Below, piece after piece: positions 21,890 to 33,581 of a DNA stretch of 64,000 nucleotides. The DNA comes from Maratus speciosus (lineage: Eukaryota > Arthropoda > Arachnida > Araneae > Salticidae). The notes beneath the pieces are model-generated. The model searched no databases and was not told the DNA's origin. It was given only the letters and a program-made list of their open reading frames with translations. Positions within the stretch are counted from its first letter, which is position 1, and every line of letters starts with the position of its first letter. The stretch lies in the NCBI GenBank assembly GCA_963932465.1, contig OZ010788.1, positions 201,440,559 to 201,504,558 of the forward strand. The letters run 5' to 3'. The position numbers and the translations under genes are program-made.

Positions 21890-22320
21890 TGCTCGTCTGG
21901 TTCGTCAATTAACAGAAAAATCGGGAAATTTCCGTTAATTGGAGAAAGTAGTTCTGAGAGTGCATCGTGTCGAATTACCTGATTTCATCTGAACCCGGTA
22001 CAATTCACGGTTCGGATTGGCACTGTTATTTTCCACTGCGGGTCGGATTGATCCCAAATACGGATCGGTTCCAGTTTGGATTCTGATTTTTGTGGGTCCG
22101 GGTGTCATTCGATTTTTCAAAGACCCCTGAAAATATTGCTTCATATTTAAAAAAAAAATAATAATAATAATAAAATAAATAAATAAACCTTATATCTGAA
22201 TATCAATGAGTATTAGAAGATAAACATAAGCGCAGATCAATTTTCGTTCATTATTCGGGTAAGTTGTTTATCGGGTCGGGTAACCTAATTTCAACCGCTT
22301 CCGATCCCCTGTTACAGTCT
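21890..22320. repeat. CGGGT/CGGAT-rich block
   Basis: Clusters of GGTTCGGATTGG, GGGTCGGATTG, GGGTCCGGGTG and ATCGGGTCGGGTAAC. Similar blocks occur at 23,560-23,715, inverted at 25,680-25,800, and at 27,580-27,640. They may be ends of one diverged repeat interrupted by the 22.46-25.5 kb foldback. Function unknown. Confidence 0.45.
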
Positions 22321-22459
22321 GGTAGAAGATAAAAAAAATTTGTTGCGTTTAGGGTTTTAGTAGGATTAACTGTAATTGTTTCGAATTAAAGTCGGTTTCG
22401 GACGGAGTTTTTATTCTTGCGCGTCTCGTTCAAGTTAATCCGTTTTTTCAAAAGAAAGT

Positions 22460-25400
22460 TCAGCCTTTTTAACACTTTCCACCAAAGTTGAAAAGTGTTT
22501 ATGCATTCGGTTTGTCTGCCCGTCTGCCCACGCTGTAACTCCCGTAAATATACTCGGATTTTCATGCATTTGATAAAGGTTATTTAGGATCACCAAAGCA
22601 TGTTTGGTATTATATATGAAGTATGTAGGATTAATAGTTCATTTACAGGGACACTCAAAAGTATTCCATTACATTACGGTATATGGGGAAAAATCGTTTG
22701 CAGAGTATTTTAATGGCATTATGCTATTTCAAAGGTATTGAAACTGATACAAATCACTGAATTTCACAACGATCTCGTTAGAACAGGGCATTCATAGCAT
22801 TTTTTATTCATTTACAGGGACACACAAAAGAAATCGGTCACAGTGCTGTCTTTGAGTAATAATTGCTGGAGTGTACGGTTTAAAATTCCGTATGCGCTTT
22901 TAAATTTAATTATTTTTTACATGTTACTCGTTATATATAAATTATATATCTCATATACAGGGCTGCACAAAAGTATTCTCGCACCATTCTCCTCATTAGA
23001 TGAAATTGCTGATGAATTTTCAACTGAAGTGCATGTATTTCTTCAGTGAACTAAATTTTTGCATGCATGTATTTAATAGATACAAATCTATATATCATAT
23101 ACAGGGCTGCTGAAACTATTCAAGTAATTTTACGATTGTAGATGGAAACAGTTGAAAATGGGTTTTGAAATGTGTTTGCGTTTCCATATGTTAGAATTAG
23201 ACGTAATATTTTAATTTTTTTAACGGTGCAGTTTTGTGACATAATTCTGAATGTGTTGGAAAATGTTTCATAATCTATGCTTGACGCATGATTTTTTCTT
23301 TCTCGTTTTCAGATGAAAAACTACATATTTAAATATTAATGAGTATGAACGTGTTCATTTTTCTAGATAAGAAATGAAATTCATATTAGACATATAATTG
23401 TAGGCTGCTTCTCCATAAATGTATTAAAATATGGATTAATTTTCTTTTATTTCGGGTTTCGATCTCTTTCGGTTTGTAGTGTGTTAGGAATCGAGTTAAC
23501 GAAAACTTTTTTTTCGGATTCAGGTATGGTTGCACAATAACTTGAAATAATATTCGGCAGAACTCTAGTTTCAGGTCGGATTGCGGGTCAATGAAATTTT
23601 TTGTGGGTTCGGGTGGGCTTGCAGCTTAACAAAAGAAAATCGTAAGGTTCAGGTCCGGCTACGGGTTAACAAAACAATTCGTCGGGTTACTGTCCTTTTG
23701 CGGGTTGACTTTTAGTAGGTATTGCAGATACAGGATTCAACTTTTAATACCAGAATGCTTTAATACCAGAATAATTATTAATTAAAACTAACATTTTAGA
23801 AAATGTAATCATAAGAAAAAAGGAGAAAAACCGATCCACGTTAACATTGGATTGCGCAACTTGGTGCTGGATTTCTGTTTAAAATAGTTCAATTTATTCT
23901 AGGGTTATTATAAAATAAAACTAGAATGATCAAAAACGTGTTAATTAAAAAACCCAGGCCACGGTAAAATCGGATTACCTGAGCCAATGCAAGACTCTAC
24001 GACTAGGTGGTTAAATTAATTCCAGAATAATTATCAGTTAAAACTAAGATGAAAGCTGCCTATAATAATTTAAAAAAAAAGGCCTTGACATGTGTTAAAA
24101 TCGGATTAGCAAACCCGAAGCAGGACTCCATTTTATTTTTTAACTATTTTAATTAATTCCAGAATAATGAATTAAAACTAAGATATTCAATTTATACTTA
24201 ACGATATGCAAAACATATTTCTCCTTAAAAAGAATGAATAAAATTTAAACCGCAGTTCACAGACTAATTAGATTCTTAGTTTGCGGAATTATCTAAAAAT
24301 CTAATGAATGAAAAATAAAACGATACTTCAAGAAAAGAAAGAAACAAGAACGAAAAATTATACGTCAAGCATAGATTATGAAACACTTTCCAACACTTCA
24401 AAAATACTTTAACAAAACTTCGCCGTTTAATATTGTGAAAGATTGTGTAAGTAAACCATTGGAAAATACATAACACATTTGTAAATGCAATTTCAGGAAT
24501 TCCCGCCAATGGTCGGAAAAATATCCGAATTCTTTATGAACCCCTGTATCTAATGTAGGGGAAACTAGGGAAGGTTGGCTATAGGGGAGGCTTGATCCAC
24601 CGATCAGTTTTCATATTTAAAAGAATTTCAGAGTTTTATCAATAGGTGCCAACCAAAGCTACTGGAATGCTCAAACAACAGTCATTGTTTCATACAGATA
24701 ATCGAAATAGGTGTGGAAAAAATCAATTGTGAGGTGCTTTCAACCTAAAAGTTATGTTTTTTAGAAATATTTTGTAAGTTTTTTTCAGATAAATTATATC
24801 ACAGAATGTGGGGAGACTTGACCCAGGTAATGTGAGGGAGGCTTGACGCTCAAGGCTCACTCAATTAGGTTGTTTTGGAAATCTTTTTATTATGCAGTGT
24901 GTATAATGAAAATTCTCCTGGAGCAATTCCTGTCAATAAACGGAAATGTACTCGAGATCTTTTGTTCTATCCTGTATATAATCTATTATAGAATTTATAC
25001 ATATCAAGTAATAGAAAAAGTAATTAAATTTTAAAAAGCGCACCACAACTGAAATCGCACTTCCAACAATTATTGTTAATAAACAGTACTGTAACCGAGT
25101 TCGTTTGAGTGTCCCTGTAAATGAACAATTTTTGCTATGCACAACTATATTCCATAGTAATTCTCTTGTAGTGCACATCAGTGGTTCATATCAATTCCGA
25201 TATATTTGAAATAGTGCAACATCATTAAAATATACCGCAAATGATTTTTCTCCATAGACCGTAATGTAACAGAATTCTTTTGAGTGGCCCTGTAAATGAA
25301 GTATAAAAGCTACACACTTCATTTTCAATACCGAACATGCTATAATAAACCTCAATAACATATATCAGTTGCATGGAAATCCGACACTATTTACGCGAGT

Positions 25401-25490
25401 TAGAGCGTGGTCAGACAGACAGACGGACAAACAAACGGAATTCATAAACACTTTTCAGCTTTTTTGGAAAGTGTCAATAAGGAAATAAAA
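22460..25490. mobile_element. modular-arm foldback element, pair 1
   Basis: The plus-strand arm begins AACACTTTCCACC (22470), then GAAAAGTGTTTATG, GGTTTGTCTG and CCCGTAAATATACTCGGATT. Modules opening ACAGGGACACTCAAAAGTAT (22650), ACAGGGACACACAAAAGAAA (22813), ACAGGGCTGCACAAAAGTAT (22959) and ACAGGGCTGCTGAAACTATT (23100) follow. It ends GTGTTGGAAAATGTTTCATA then CTATGCTTGACGCATGA (about 23250-23295). The inverse arm runs from about 24360 (GTCAAGCATAGATTATGAAA) to about 25475, with modules in reverse complement at about 25120 and 25290. A spacer of about 1 kb separates them. No transposase frame was seen. Confidence 0.7.
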
Positions 25491-25494
25491 GTGC

Positions 25495-25595
25495 ACCTCT
25501 TACTATATTTACGGGAGTTAGAGCATGGATAGATAGACAGACAGACAAACCGAATTCATAAACACATTTCAACTATGTTGGAAAAGGTTAATTAC
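25495..25595 (-). repeat. duplicate outer end of the modular foldback
   Basis: ACGGGAGTTAGAGCATGG, the GACAGACAGACAAACC run and AATTCATAAACAC(A)TTT repeat the preceding arm end (25,395-25,475) directly. Confidence 0.65.
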
Positions 25596-25827
25596 GATAC
25601 TGGGTAACATAAATCACGTGCGTCAAGAGTTGAGAGCTAGAAATTCCCTCTCCTTGAAAAGCTTAAAGTAGAGTCCTGGACGAGTCGGGTTGAACCCGAA
25701 CCGAACACGAAAATTCTATTTGAAGTCAACCCACAACCCGACCCGAACACGACAAGAAAATTTCGTAGACCCGAACCAGAAATACTTAAATCCGAACCCG
25801 ATCCGACCTTAAATAAAAATAAAATAA

Positions 25828-26520
25828 TGGACCTTATGCACGCGCCCTGAGGTCGAGGCTAAAATTCGTCTGCTTGTGGTGTTTATTGGGGCTTAAAACG
25901 GCCTTTAGAAGCCCTGATCGCAGCCGTCGGTACAGGAAAATTGTCCCTTTAACTAATACTAAAGTGTCATTGAAATAATTCTTTGTTGTAAATGCGTTTG
26001 AAAGTTTTAGATATTCAAATTCGTGTAATTTTTACTTTGTCATATAACACAGAACATAAATGTCACATGAAATCAGAAATTGTTCAAAAAAATAATCTTT
26101 CTAAACAAATTAAAAATACATGTAATGAAATATGCTTGCACGAGACATGAAGCGAGATCTTTTCTCCACCACACTAGATGACGTATTCGAGCGCTTGAAT
26201 AGCCAATCGTTGAACATTAGCCTAGCAGTCTATTTAGTATGAGTTATAAATGGTTGTTTGTTAAAAATACCTTATAAAAATCATTGTTGTAGCAGTAGAT
26301 ACTTAATATAAATTCCAAATGTTATTCTGTATCTAAGAACGTTCGCTAAATTTGCAAAATTTCTATTAAAATTTATGTACGAAACCTGGGTCGAGGCTAA
26401 AGGTCGTCTGCTGGCGGTGTTTTGCGCCCGTGCATACTGACATTCTGGCGGCACAGTGGCTAGAATAACAGATCAAAATACCGCCAGCTTAAGCGCCTGA
26501 CGTCTCGTGCATAAGGTCCA
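25828..26520. mobile_element. TIR element, TGGACCTTATGCACG ends
   Basis: TGGACCTTATGCACGCGCCC at the left and, in reverse complement, TGGACCTTATGCACGAGACG at the right. GTCGAGGCTAAA(A/G)(T/G)TCGTCTGCT occurs as a direct repeat at about 25,852 and 26,390. No duplication is clear and no frame was seen; superfamily unknown. Confidence 0.65.
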
Positions 26521-27960
26521 TTCGTTTATTAATACAATTATGAAAAGTAATCAACAATTATATCTCTAATACCAATTTTATCTTTTTTATCGAAAAATGG
26601 ACATATCTATATTCTTTAATACACAAAGATGTAGTAAAACCTCTGAATAGCAAGTCGGGTCGTCCCGAATTTTCTTTTTTCTGGACGGGGTGACTAATTA
26701 GCCAACTGAAAAGGAGGGTTATGTGTTTCACTCATATCTGTGTATGTGGATTTCTTTATACCCTCGAAACATGCCAACGGCTGGATGGATTTTAACGAAT
26801 GAGGTCTCTAGCAATTCGCCTTAACGGCCCGATGGTTATAGGCTAGGTTTTGTTTTTATAAATTCAAAATGGCGATAGAGACGAAAAAAATTTACGCACC
26901 CTATTGAGTGGCATATCATTGGATAGGTCTTTCAAAATGAAGACGATGTTTCATTGACTATTTTACAGTCAGAAGCTCCGTTAAAATATTATACAACCTG
27001 GAAGTTGTGTAGGTAGCATCTCTAGCTTTACTGCAACTCTAACCATCATAGACATCTATAGACCTCATCAAAACAGTGTTTATAGATAGGAACTAACAAT
27101 TAAACCCAACTTAAAAGTCATCAATACAAGTAAATAAAAAAAAAGGTAAATAATATAAACAAGTAATATAAAAAATTATTTTAAGTCAATTTCTACTTAC
27201 GACAATAAGAGAATTTTTTTCTCCCATTCTTCTTTTCTCTTGAGTGGCGCTTAAAATACCTTAATCAAGAAGATGGCTCTCTCGATTATTGAAAATTAAT
27301 TAATTTAATTTAATTAATGAATTAATAGTTGAAAAAACTGGATTAACATCAAGTGTCATCCACTACAAGTTAAAAAAGATTATTTGAGCTTGATTGGATG
27401 AATAATAAGTATTTTATTAACGATCAAAAATTTGAACAAGATATGTATAGCAAGAGTGTGAGCTAATAGTAGGAATTGAAAAAAAATAGGTTCACACTGA
27501 TGAGAAATAATTAATTAATTCGCTTTTTACACAGTCGTGTTTTTTGATTTTTTAAATTTAATTGTTTATTTTCTTTCTGCGGTTCGGGTTCACTCTCGAT
27601 TGTTTGTTGCCTGTCAGATTTAGGTTTTTACAAGTCAGGTTATTGGATTTTTCACGAAAACTTTGAGCAAAACTATGTTTCAGGCAAAAATAAGTACGTA
27701 TTTGAATAGGAATATGAGTATATATTTAATGGATTTAATTTGAATAGGAAAATGAGTATATATTTGAATATGAGTATATATTTAATTTACTGCATGAGAA
27801 ATAAAATGTATATAAGAAATGTGATCATAGATTATCCTTTCTTTATAGTGAAATTTATAGTAGTAATACACTTTTAGTATGACTAGTAGTACATTTTAGG
27901 TAGTAAAGATTTCTGCTTTAAGAAAAAAAGAAAATTAGTGAAGCTTTTTCATCATATGAT
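26521..27960. other. unassigned intronic stretch
   Basis: CTTAATCAAGAAGATGGCTC (about 27,262) resembles the interior of the Tc1/mariner-type TIR elements at 17.5 and 41.5 kb. A CGGTTCGGGTTC block lies near 27,580. The rest is AT-rich with repeated GAGTATATATTTGAATA units near 27,715-27,790. Confidence 0.4.
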
Positions 27961-28330
27961 AGGTCCGGGACACAAAAATTTTCAATTTTTCAATTTTTTT
28001 TTATTGGATTAAAAAATTTCTCTGCCGTTTTCTACTTAAAATGGTGTTTAAATCATGTTTCTTTCTATCTTAATTAGAACAGGAAATATTAATTTTTTCG
28101 TTTTGGTTTGTTTTCAAAATCTGCCTTTCAAGCTATGGTTGTCAAGGAAACGAGTTCTTGTGAAATTGCATTTTTCTTCATGATAGGTTTTTTCACCATT
28201 TCTCATATTTAAATTCTTATAACTCGAGAACTGTTAAAGATACAGGGTTGAAACTCGGAACATATCTTTTTCAATTATTTTACTTTACTTTTGAGCCAGC
28301 ATATTTGAAAAAAATATTTACTTTTGAAAA

Positions 28331-28377
<47 letters not shown>

Positions 28378-28702
28378 TTGCACCACTTTTTTTGTAATTT
28401 TTTCGTTAAATATATTTTTTTAAGTTAATATTTTTTAAAATGCTGGCTTTAAATTAAAATATATATATTTCTGTTGATTTAAATGAAAAACAATTTAAAT
28501 TCTACAAATAATATGTCGAGTTATAACGATTTCAAGTTATGCCACTTTTTTCATAAATTTTAAATTAAAAAAAAATTTTTTTAAGCTATGAGAAGTTTTG
28601 TCATTTGATTTTGTTTACAAATGATATGGTTAACCATCACAAAAAAATTCAAAATTTTAACTCAATAAATAAAAATATTTTGAAAATGTGTCCCGGAACC
28701 CC
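27961..28702. mobile_element. TIR element, TCCGGGACACA ends
   Basis: AGGTCCGGGACACAAAAATT at the left; GGTTCCGGGACACATTTTCA in reverse complement at the right. The interior is AT-rich with a T tract (about 28,338-28,374) and no coding signal. It directly abuts the next element. Confidence 0.6.
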
Positions 28703-28713
28703 TTAAAGATATA

Positions 28714-29497
28714 TTCCCTCCGTCCCAAATTAGTTGCTACATTTAGATCGAAAATTTTCTCCCAAATTAGTTGCTATATTTCAAGTGGGTGGAGTCATAA
28801 ATAACTTCCGATGCAGTTTCGTAGATCGACACCAGTAAAATTATACTACAGTGAATATAACGCGGTATACTAGGAGTTAGAAGAAATGTTAACTTGAATG
28901 TGAAGTAATGGGACGATAATTGTAATTATGAATAATAATTTAGAAAATACACTAAAGAAAGAAATTAATAATAAAGAGCGTAACGCTGTATTGCAATTTC
29001 TACTGCTATATTTGAAAAATGATAAACTAAAGCGTGGTGCTATAAATGCTGCAGCTATTATAAATTAAATGTTCATCGTAGTACAATATCCCGTTTGTGG
29101 AAGCAAGCAAAGTCATTAAAAATAAATGATGATGAAATTTACAATTTGAGGTCACAAAAAATTGGTAAATGCGGACGAAAAAAAAAGGCATTTTTCTCAG
29201 CAACTGAGAAAAATCAAAGATGTCAGATGTCCAAATAAAACGAAGACAATCACTGCGGAGTTTATCCTGTTCTGGTGGAAGAATCCTTACAAAATAGGGC
29301 GTAGCTTAAGAGCGTGCGAACCCTGGATTTTTTTAAACTAATTTGGTACTGTTTTAAAGTGTGACGGATGGTAAGTAAATGTTGTTGATTGATAGCATAG
29401 CATCCTGAAATCTCTAAAAAATATTCAAACAAAATCATCACTATCAATAATCAGTACAAAAGTAATCAAATGTAGCAACTAATTTGGGACAGGGGAA
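28714..29497 (+). mobile_element. mariner relative with plant-type ends, internally deleted
   Basis: TA flanks both sides (28712-28713 and 29498-29499). The ends are TTCCCTCCGTCCCAAATTAG and, in reverse complement, TTCCCCTGTCCCAAATTAGT, both followed by TAGTTGCTACATTT. A second CCCAAATTAGTTGCTA lies just inside the left end. CCCTCCGTCCCA termini are the hallmark of DD39D mariner/Stowaway-type elements, best known from plants. Remains of a transposase N-terminus follow at 28929-29185. Confidence 0.82.
28929..29185 (+). pseudogene. N-terminal fragment of a DD39D-type mariner transposase
   Basis: The frame starts ATGAATAATAATTTAG and gives LKRGAINAAAII. After a frameshift near 29,060 it continues VHRSTISRLWKQAKS and GKCGRKKKAF. 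This order (LKRG, a helix-turn-helix of the VSxxTVSRIWKxAK type, then a basic GRK patch) is that of the DNA-binding N-terminus of DD39D transposases. The catalytic domain is absent. Confidence 0.7.
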
Positions 29498-29864
29498 TAT
29501 AAAATATATACGCTAGAAGAGAAATGGTATTAAGCTTAATAACAATGTATTCATTGTTTTATGTAATTAATAATTTTGTATGGTTTTCTTTTTCATTTTG
29601 CATGTTAATATTTGTTCCACATCTATATTTTCCATACGTTTCTCTTTCTTCACCTTTTTATTGGATTATCCTTCTATTCATTTCTGTATTGCATGTGCTT
29701 GTGTTTATCTTCTTATTAGTGATTGATTGCTTCCGTACATCCTGCTTATAGATTACCTGTTCTTCGCTATATCTCAATGTGTTGTGTTTTACTTCATAGC
29801 ATTTCTCAAAATATGTTTCCCCTTTCATATTCTCCAAATCGCATGCATTGTTTGATTATGAATA

Positions 29865-29973
29865 CAGTAAACATCCTCTAATCCGGCATCGTATGGTCCG
29901 GCACGACTTTCGCACGATATGCATGGCATAATGCATATAATGTACCCTTGAATAATATTTAACGTAAAATTTA

Positions 29974-30012
<39 letters not shown>

Positions 30013-30060
30013 TTTAAGGTCCCTTGTCCTCTTAAATTAAAATACAAATTCAGAGGATGG
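29865..30060. mobile_element. possible pogo-like MITE with poly-A interior
   Basis: TA is followed by CAGTAAACATCCTCTAATCC and a GTCCGGCACGACTTT segment. An A run occupies about 29,977-30,009. The right side ends CAGAGGATGGACCTA, a partial inverse of the left tip. Confidence 0.4.
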
Positions 30061-30089
30061 ACCTAAAGAGACTTCCCTTACCCACAGCA

Positions 30090-31400
30090 TCAATTTTTAG
30101 GTGCGTTCGTAATTATATAAATACCTATAGCACCTATAATCGTCGTCTGGTCCAGTCTGCCCGAATATAACAGCGCAAAAACTACCCAACTGAATGGTTT
30201 GAAACTTAGTATATAGAATCGTTTCAGAATTTTTTCGGGTCATTTCAAATTTTAAGAAAATTGAATCAAAACGCATAACAGGATGAAATTTCTCTTTCGG
30301 CAATTTATACTAATAGATGGAAACATACTTGAATACTTTTGTACAACCCTTATTACACGCCACTATTTTGCTAAAATTTTATTCAAAATAAAACACTCTT
30401 AAAACTACTGAAATCACATTTTCAGAAATTACCATTTATAGACGGCCATGTATCCAATTCTTTGCGTGACCCTGTATATCATTTTATCTATGTTCTACAA
30501 ACATTTCTTAGTAAGCTAAATGCAGTTCAACGTAAAAATGCATAACTTATTTAAAAACCACCTTTAAGCAATTTGCGCTCATACTCAGCAACCCTTACGA
30601 ATTGTTTTGTATTATACATGAAATAAGTTATAAAAAACTTCAGCGACGTATATCAATTTCATTACATATGAAATAATTTAACATAATTAAAATACGCCGC
30701 AAACAATTCCCTGTATATGAATTATAGCATTTACACACCATATAGTATGCATAAATACTCGTATAGAGAAACATAAAAGCGCATATCATAATTAAAAATG
30801 AATCTCCCGCAATCATCGCTAATGTACAGTACTTCGGATACAATATAGTATCTGAAATTTTTTGTGTTTCCCTGTAAATGCTATGCACTTCGTATTATAC
30901 ATGAAATAAGTTATAAAAAACCTCAGCGACGTATATCAATTTCATTACATATGAAATAGTTTAACATAATTAAAATACGCCGCAAACAATTCCCTCCATT
31001 CCTATACCATTATCTAACGGAATTCTTTTGTGTTGCCCTGTAAAGGAATAACAATTATTCTTTGCACCGCAGATTTTACACAATGCATATTTTAGTGCAC
31101 TTCATAAATGCATATCATTTTATTGTGTTTGAAAGCGTGTAACATCATTAAAAATCATTTGAAACGATTTTTTCCCATTGTCCATAATGTAACCAAATAC
31201 TTTTGACTGTCCCTGCAAATAAACTAAACATGCTACAAAGTTCATTTGAAATAGGAAGCGTGCTATGGTAAATGTCAATCACATCTAAAAATTTCAGGGC
31301 AATTGGAGTATGTTTACGTGAGTTAGAGCATGGACAGACGGACAGGCAAACCGAAATCATAAGAAAAAACGGAAAATTGTCAGCTTTTTATATGTAAAAC
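30090..31400 (-). repeat. modular foldback arm (minus orientation)
   Basis: Reverse-complement modules are recognised by AATACTTTTGTACAACCCT (30,335), ATTCTTTGCGTGACCCTGTA (30,455), TTTTTGTGTTTCCCTGTAAA (30,857), AATTCTTTTGTGTTGCCCTG (31,021) and AATACTTTTGACTGTCCCTG (31,196). It then reaches the arm's outer end (GTGAGTTAGAGCATGGACAG and CGGACAGGCAAACC). A GTGCGTTCGTAATTATATAA segment at 30,100 recurs inverted near 38,140. Short frames here are repeat translations. Confidence 0.7.
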
Positions 31401-31839
31401 ATTGGCAGCTTATTTATTATATAAAATATCGCCTGACACCATAAAATAAATCTCTCTCAATAAAAATTGTGATGAATGTACTTTATTCTTCTTCTTCAAA
31501 AGAAGATTAAGTATTTTATATCACTCATCATCAGCTTATCCAGAGAAACAGCCAAAACTGTCACAGAAATGCAGCAGAATGCATCACACGGTTGCAGTGA
31601 GACCTACTTCCATCGTATTTTTAGTTGCAGTTTTCATGGAAAAAAAAAAAAAAAAAAGAATTTCTCTAAAAGTGAGATTTAAACAAATTCTTTGTTTCCA
31701 ATCACTGGATTTGAAAACCTGCTGAAGGACAAACATATTGCTAAGCTTAACTTTTAATGGAAAAAAAGGGGGAAAATTGATATTCTAAAAAACCTCTTTT
31801 GATTCGATTCTTAATGATAACTACATCCACCTTCTCTTC

Positions 31840-32010
31840 ATCTTGCAGCCATAGCAACCAAATAAACACGTGCTCCTGGATGCACTGGGGTTGCTATGCC
31901 AACCGCAGGTTATCCCAGGTGCAGAGATGTGTGTGGAAATTCAGTGGGCTATTTTATTGCACTGTGAACTTGGAGGGATTGTTCTGCAGCGCATTGCAGA
32001 GTGGAAAATA
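31840..32010. promoter_or_regulatory. candidate intronic regulatory element (RFX-like, forkhead-like and E-box sites)
   Basis: This patch is clearly more GC-rich than its flanks. It holds CCATAGCAACC (31849-31859, an X-box half-site), AAATAAACA (31860-31868, forkhead-type), CACGTG (31867-31872, E-box) and GGTTGCTATGCCAACC (31889-31904, GGTTG/CAACC dyad). The sites are adjacent and partly overlapping. A 70-codon plus-strand frame crosses it but lacks any recognisable domain. Function is inferred only from motif density. Confidence 0.35.
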
Positions 32011-33137
32011 GTGATGAAGATTACCGGAGAAGTTTTATAATTGTTGGGAAATCTAGAGAATTTATTTCCCCCCTCCCCCCCTTTTCTAAGAAATATAGAT
32101 TTGAGTTTCGTATTTCGTTGGGAAAAAGTACATTGAATACAAAGAAAAAATACTTTGGCAGTCGAGACTAATAGTTTAAGATTTAGATAGAGAATTCATC
32201 AAACATTTTCGAAATGTATTTTTTCTTAAATAATTCTTATGCCTCTTTTTTTTTCCTTTTTAGGGAAGAGAGATTTTGTTTTAGTACTGGAGATTCAAAC
32301 AACTTTTTGAAATTACAAGAATAAATAAATAAAATTAAAGTAACTTCTTAATTTTTCTTCACTGCTGAATTTCTAGCGAAAATGTGAGATTATTTCTCCC
32401 TTTCTCCTAAATATGTTTTGGAACATATTTTACCTGTAGAAAAGTGATTTGAATTTCGACATACAATATTTGAAGTAAAGGTAAGATACAGTTACATAAG
32501 CAGCTTGATCAAGAACATATTTTAAATTATATGGTTGGATTCAAGAAAATAACAAATGAAAATACGAAATGTAAAACTTAGAGTCTGAATCATAAGACAC
32601 AAGACACACACACACAAAAAAAAAAATATCACTTTGTTAATTTTATAAATGTAATGTCATAATATAAAATATAACCTAAAAGATAATACTATTAACATTA
32701 TACAGGCCGCTGACGCATTTGTGAGTCATTTTATAGTTAAGAAATTCTAAATTCTCTCCAGAAAATATGAATAGTTATTTTTTATTATTATAATGATATG
32801 GAACAATATATGCATCATATGGATTCCCTCGTTGCGGGGCAACTTCACATCCATTTGAGAGGTAAATTGATTTTCGAAGCAACCGGGAGCCATAAAATAA
32901 AAATTGTTTGGACGTGGATGGCAACCACATGAGAATTAAATTTAGTAATTTAAAACAAATAAATAGAGAAGTTAACAATAAAATAAGTTACGAAAGTTTA
33001 ACAATATAAACAAGTAAAAAGAAGAAAATAATTCCATTAGATTCAGACGTTCCAAAACGAACAGGCGAAATACGATATATACATACGATATACATACGAT
33101 ATATCGTCGCCTCAGAGCGACAGTAGGACATCTACAC
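32011..33137. other. AT-rich intronic stretch
   Basis: Short C-rich (about 32,070-32,082) and CA-rich (about 32,606-32,616) tracts. Nothing else recognised. Confidence 0.5.
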
Positions 33138-33324
33138 TAATGGCCAAAGGCGACCGGTCACTTGCGATTTTAGACGTTTTGTTAAATATATAGAAAAATA
33201 CATGAGGAATTAACCTGAAACTGCAGGTATGTAAACAGTATAGTATAGTAGATTAATTTTCACACAATTATTCTAATTGGTAAACAAATCATATTAGATA
33301 TAAATTTCCAACTGGGCGAAAAAT

Positions 33325-33398
33325 GTCCGGACCAGGATTCGAACCCGGGACCTCCTGGCTGAAGCCGCCAGTGCTCTGCCATCTCAGCTATCCCGGAC
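33325..33398 (-). other. tRNA-like sequence, left arm (cloverleaf-capable)
   Basis: 74 nt on the minus strand. Acceptor stem GTCCGGG with TCCGGAC (one G-U), D stem GCTC/GAGC, anticodon stem CTGGC/GCCAG, T arm CCGGG-TTCGAAT-CCTGG. The anticodon loop is GGCTTCA, lacking the invariant U33, so decoding is doubtful. A box TAGCTCAGATGGCAGAGC and B box GGTTCGAATCC are intact. Most likely a mobile tRNA pseudogene. Confidence 0.72.
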
Positions 33399-33507
33399 GA
33401 TTCTGGTCGAACTTTTTCACCCAGCTAACCTTGAAGATGCTGTAAGATGATGCACCCAGATGCTGCAATCTTCAAGGTTAGCTGGGTGAAAAAGTTCGAC
33501 CAGAATC

Positions 33508-33581
33508 GTCCGGGATAGCTCAGATGGCAGAGCACTGGCGGCTTCAGACAGGAGGTCCCGGGTTCGAATCCTGATCCGGAC
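33508..33581 (+). other. tRNA-like sequence, right arm
   Basis: The inverted partner of 33325-33398. It differs at the anticodon stem (CTGGC with GACAG, one mismatch) and one T-arm base. A and B boxes are intact. The two copies face away from the shared centre. Confidence 0.7.

Noticed and set aside
31799..32011. 70-codon plus-strand frame with a TCTTGCAG acceptor-like site
   Set aside because: No recognisable domain, no matching donor and unfavourable composition; the patch is better explained by regulatory-motif density.
33325..33581. Functional tRNA gene pair
   Set aside because: The cloverleaf forms but lacks U33, and both copies lie in the arms of a nested mobile foldback.
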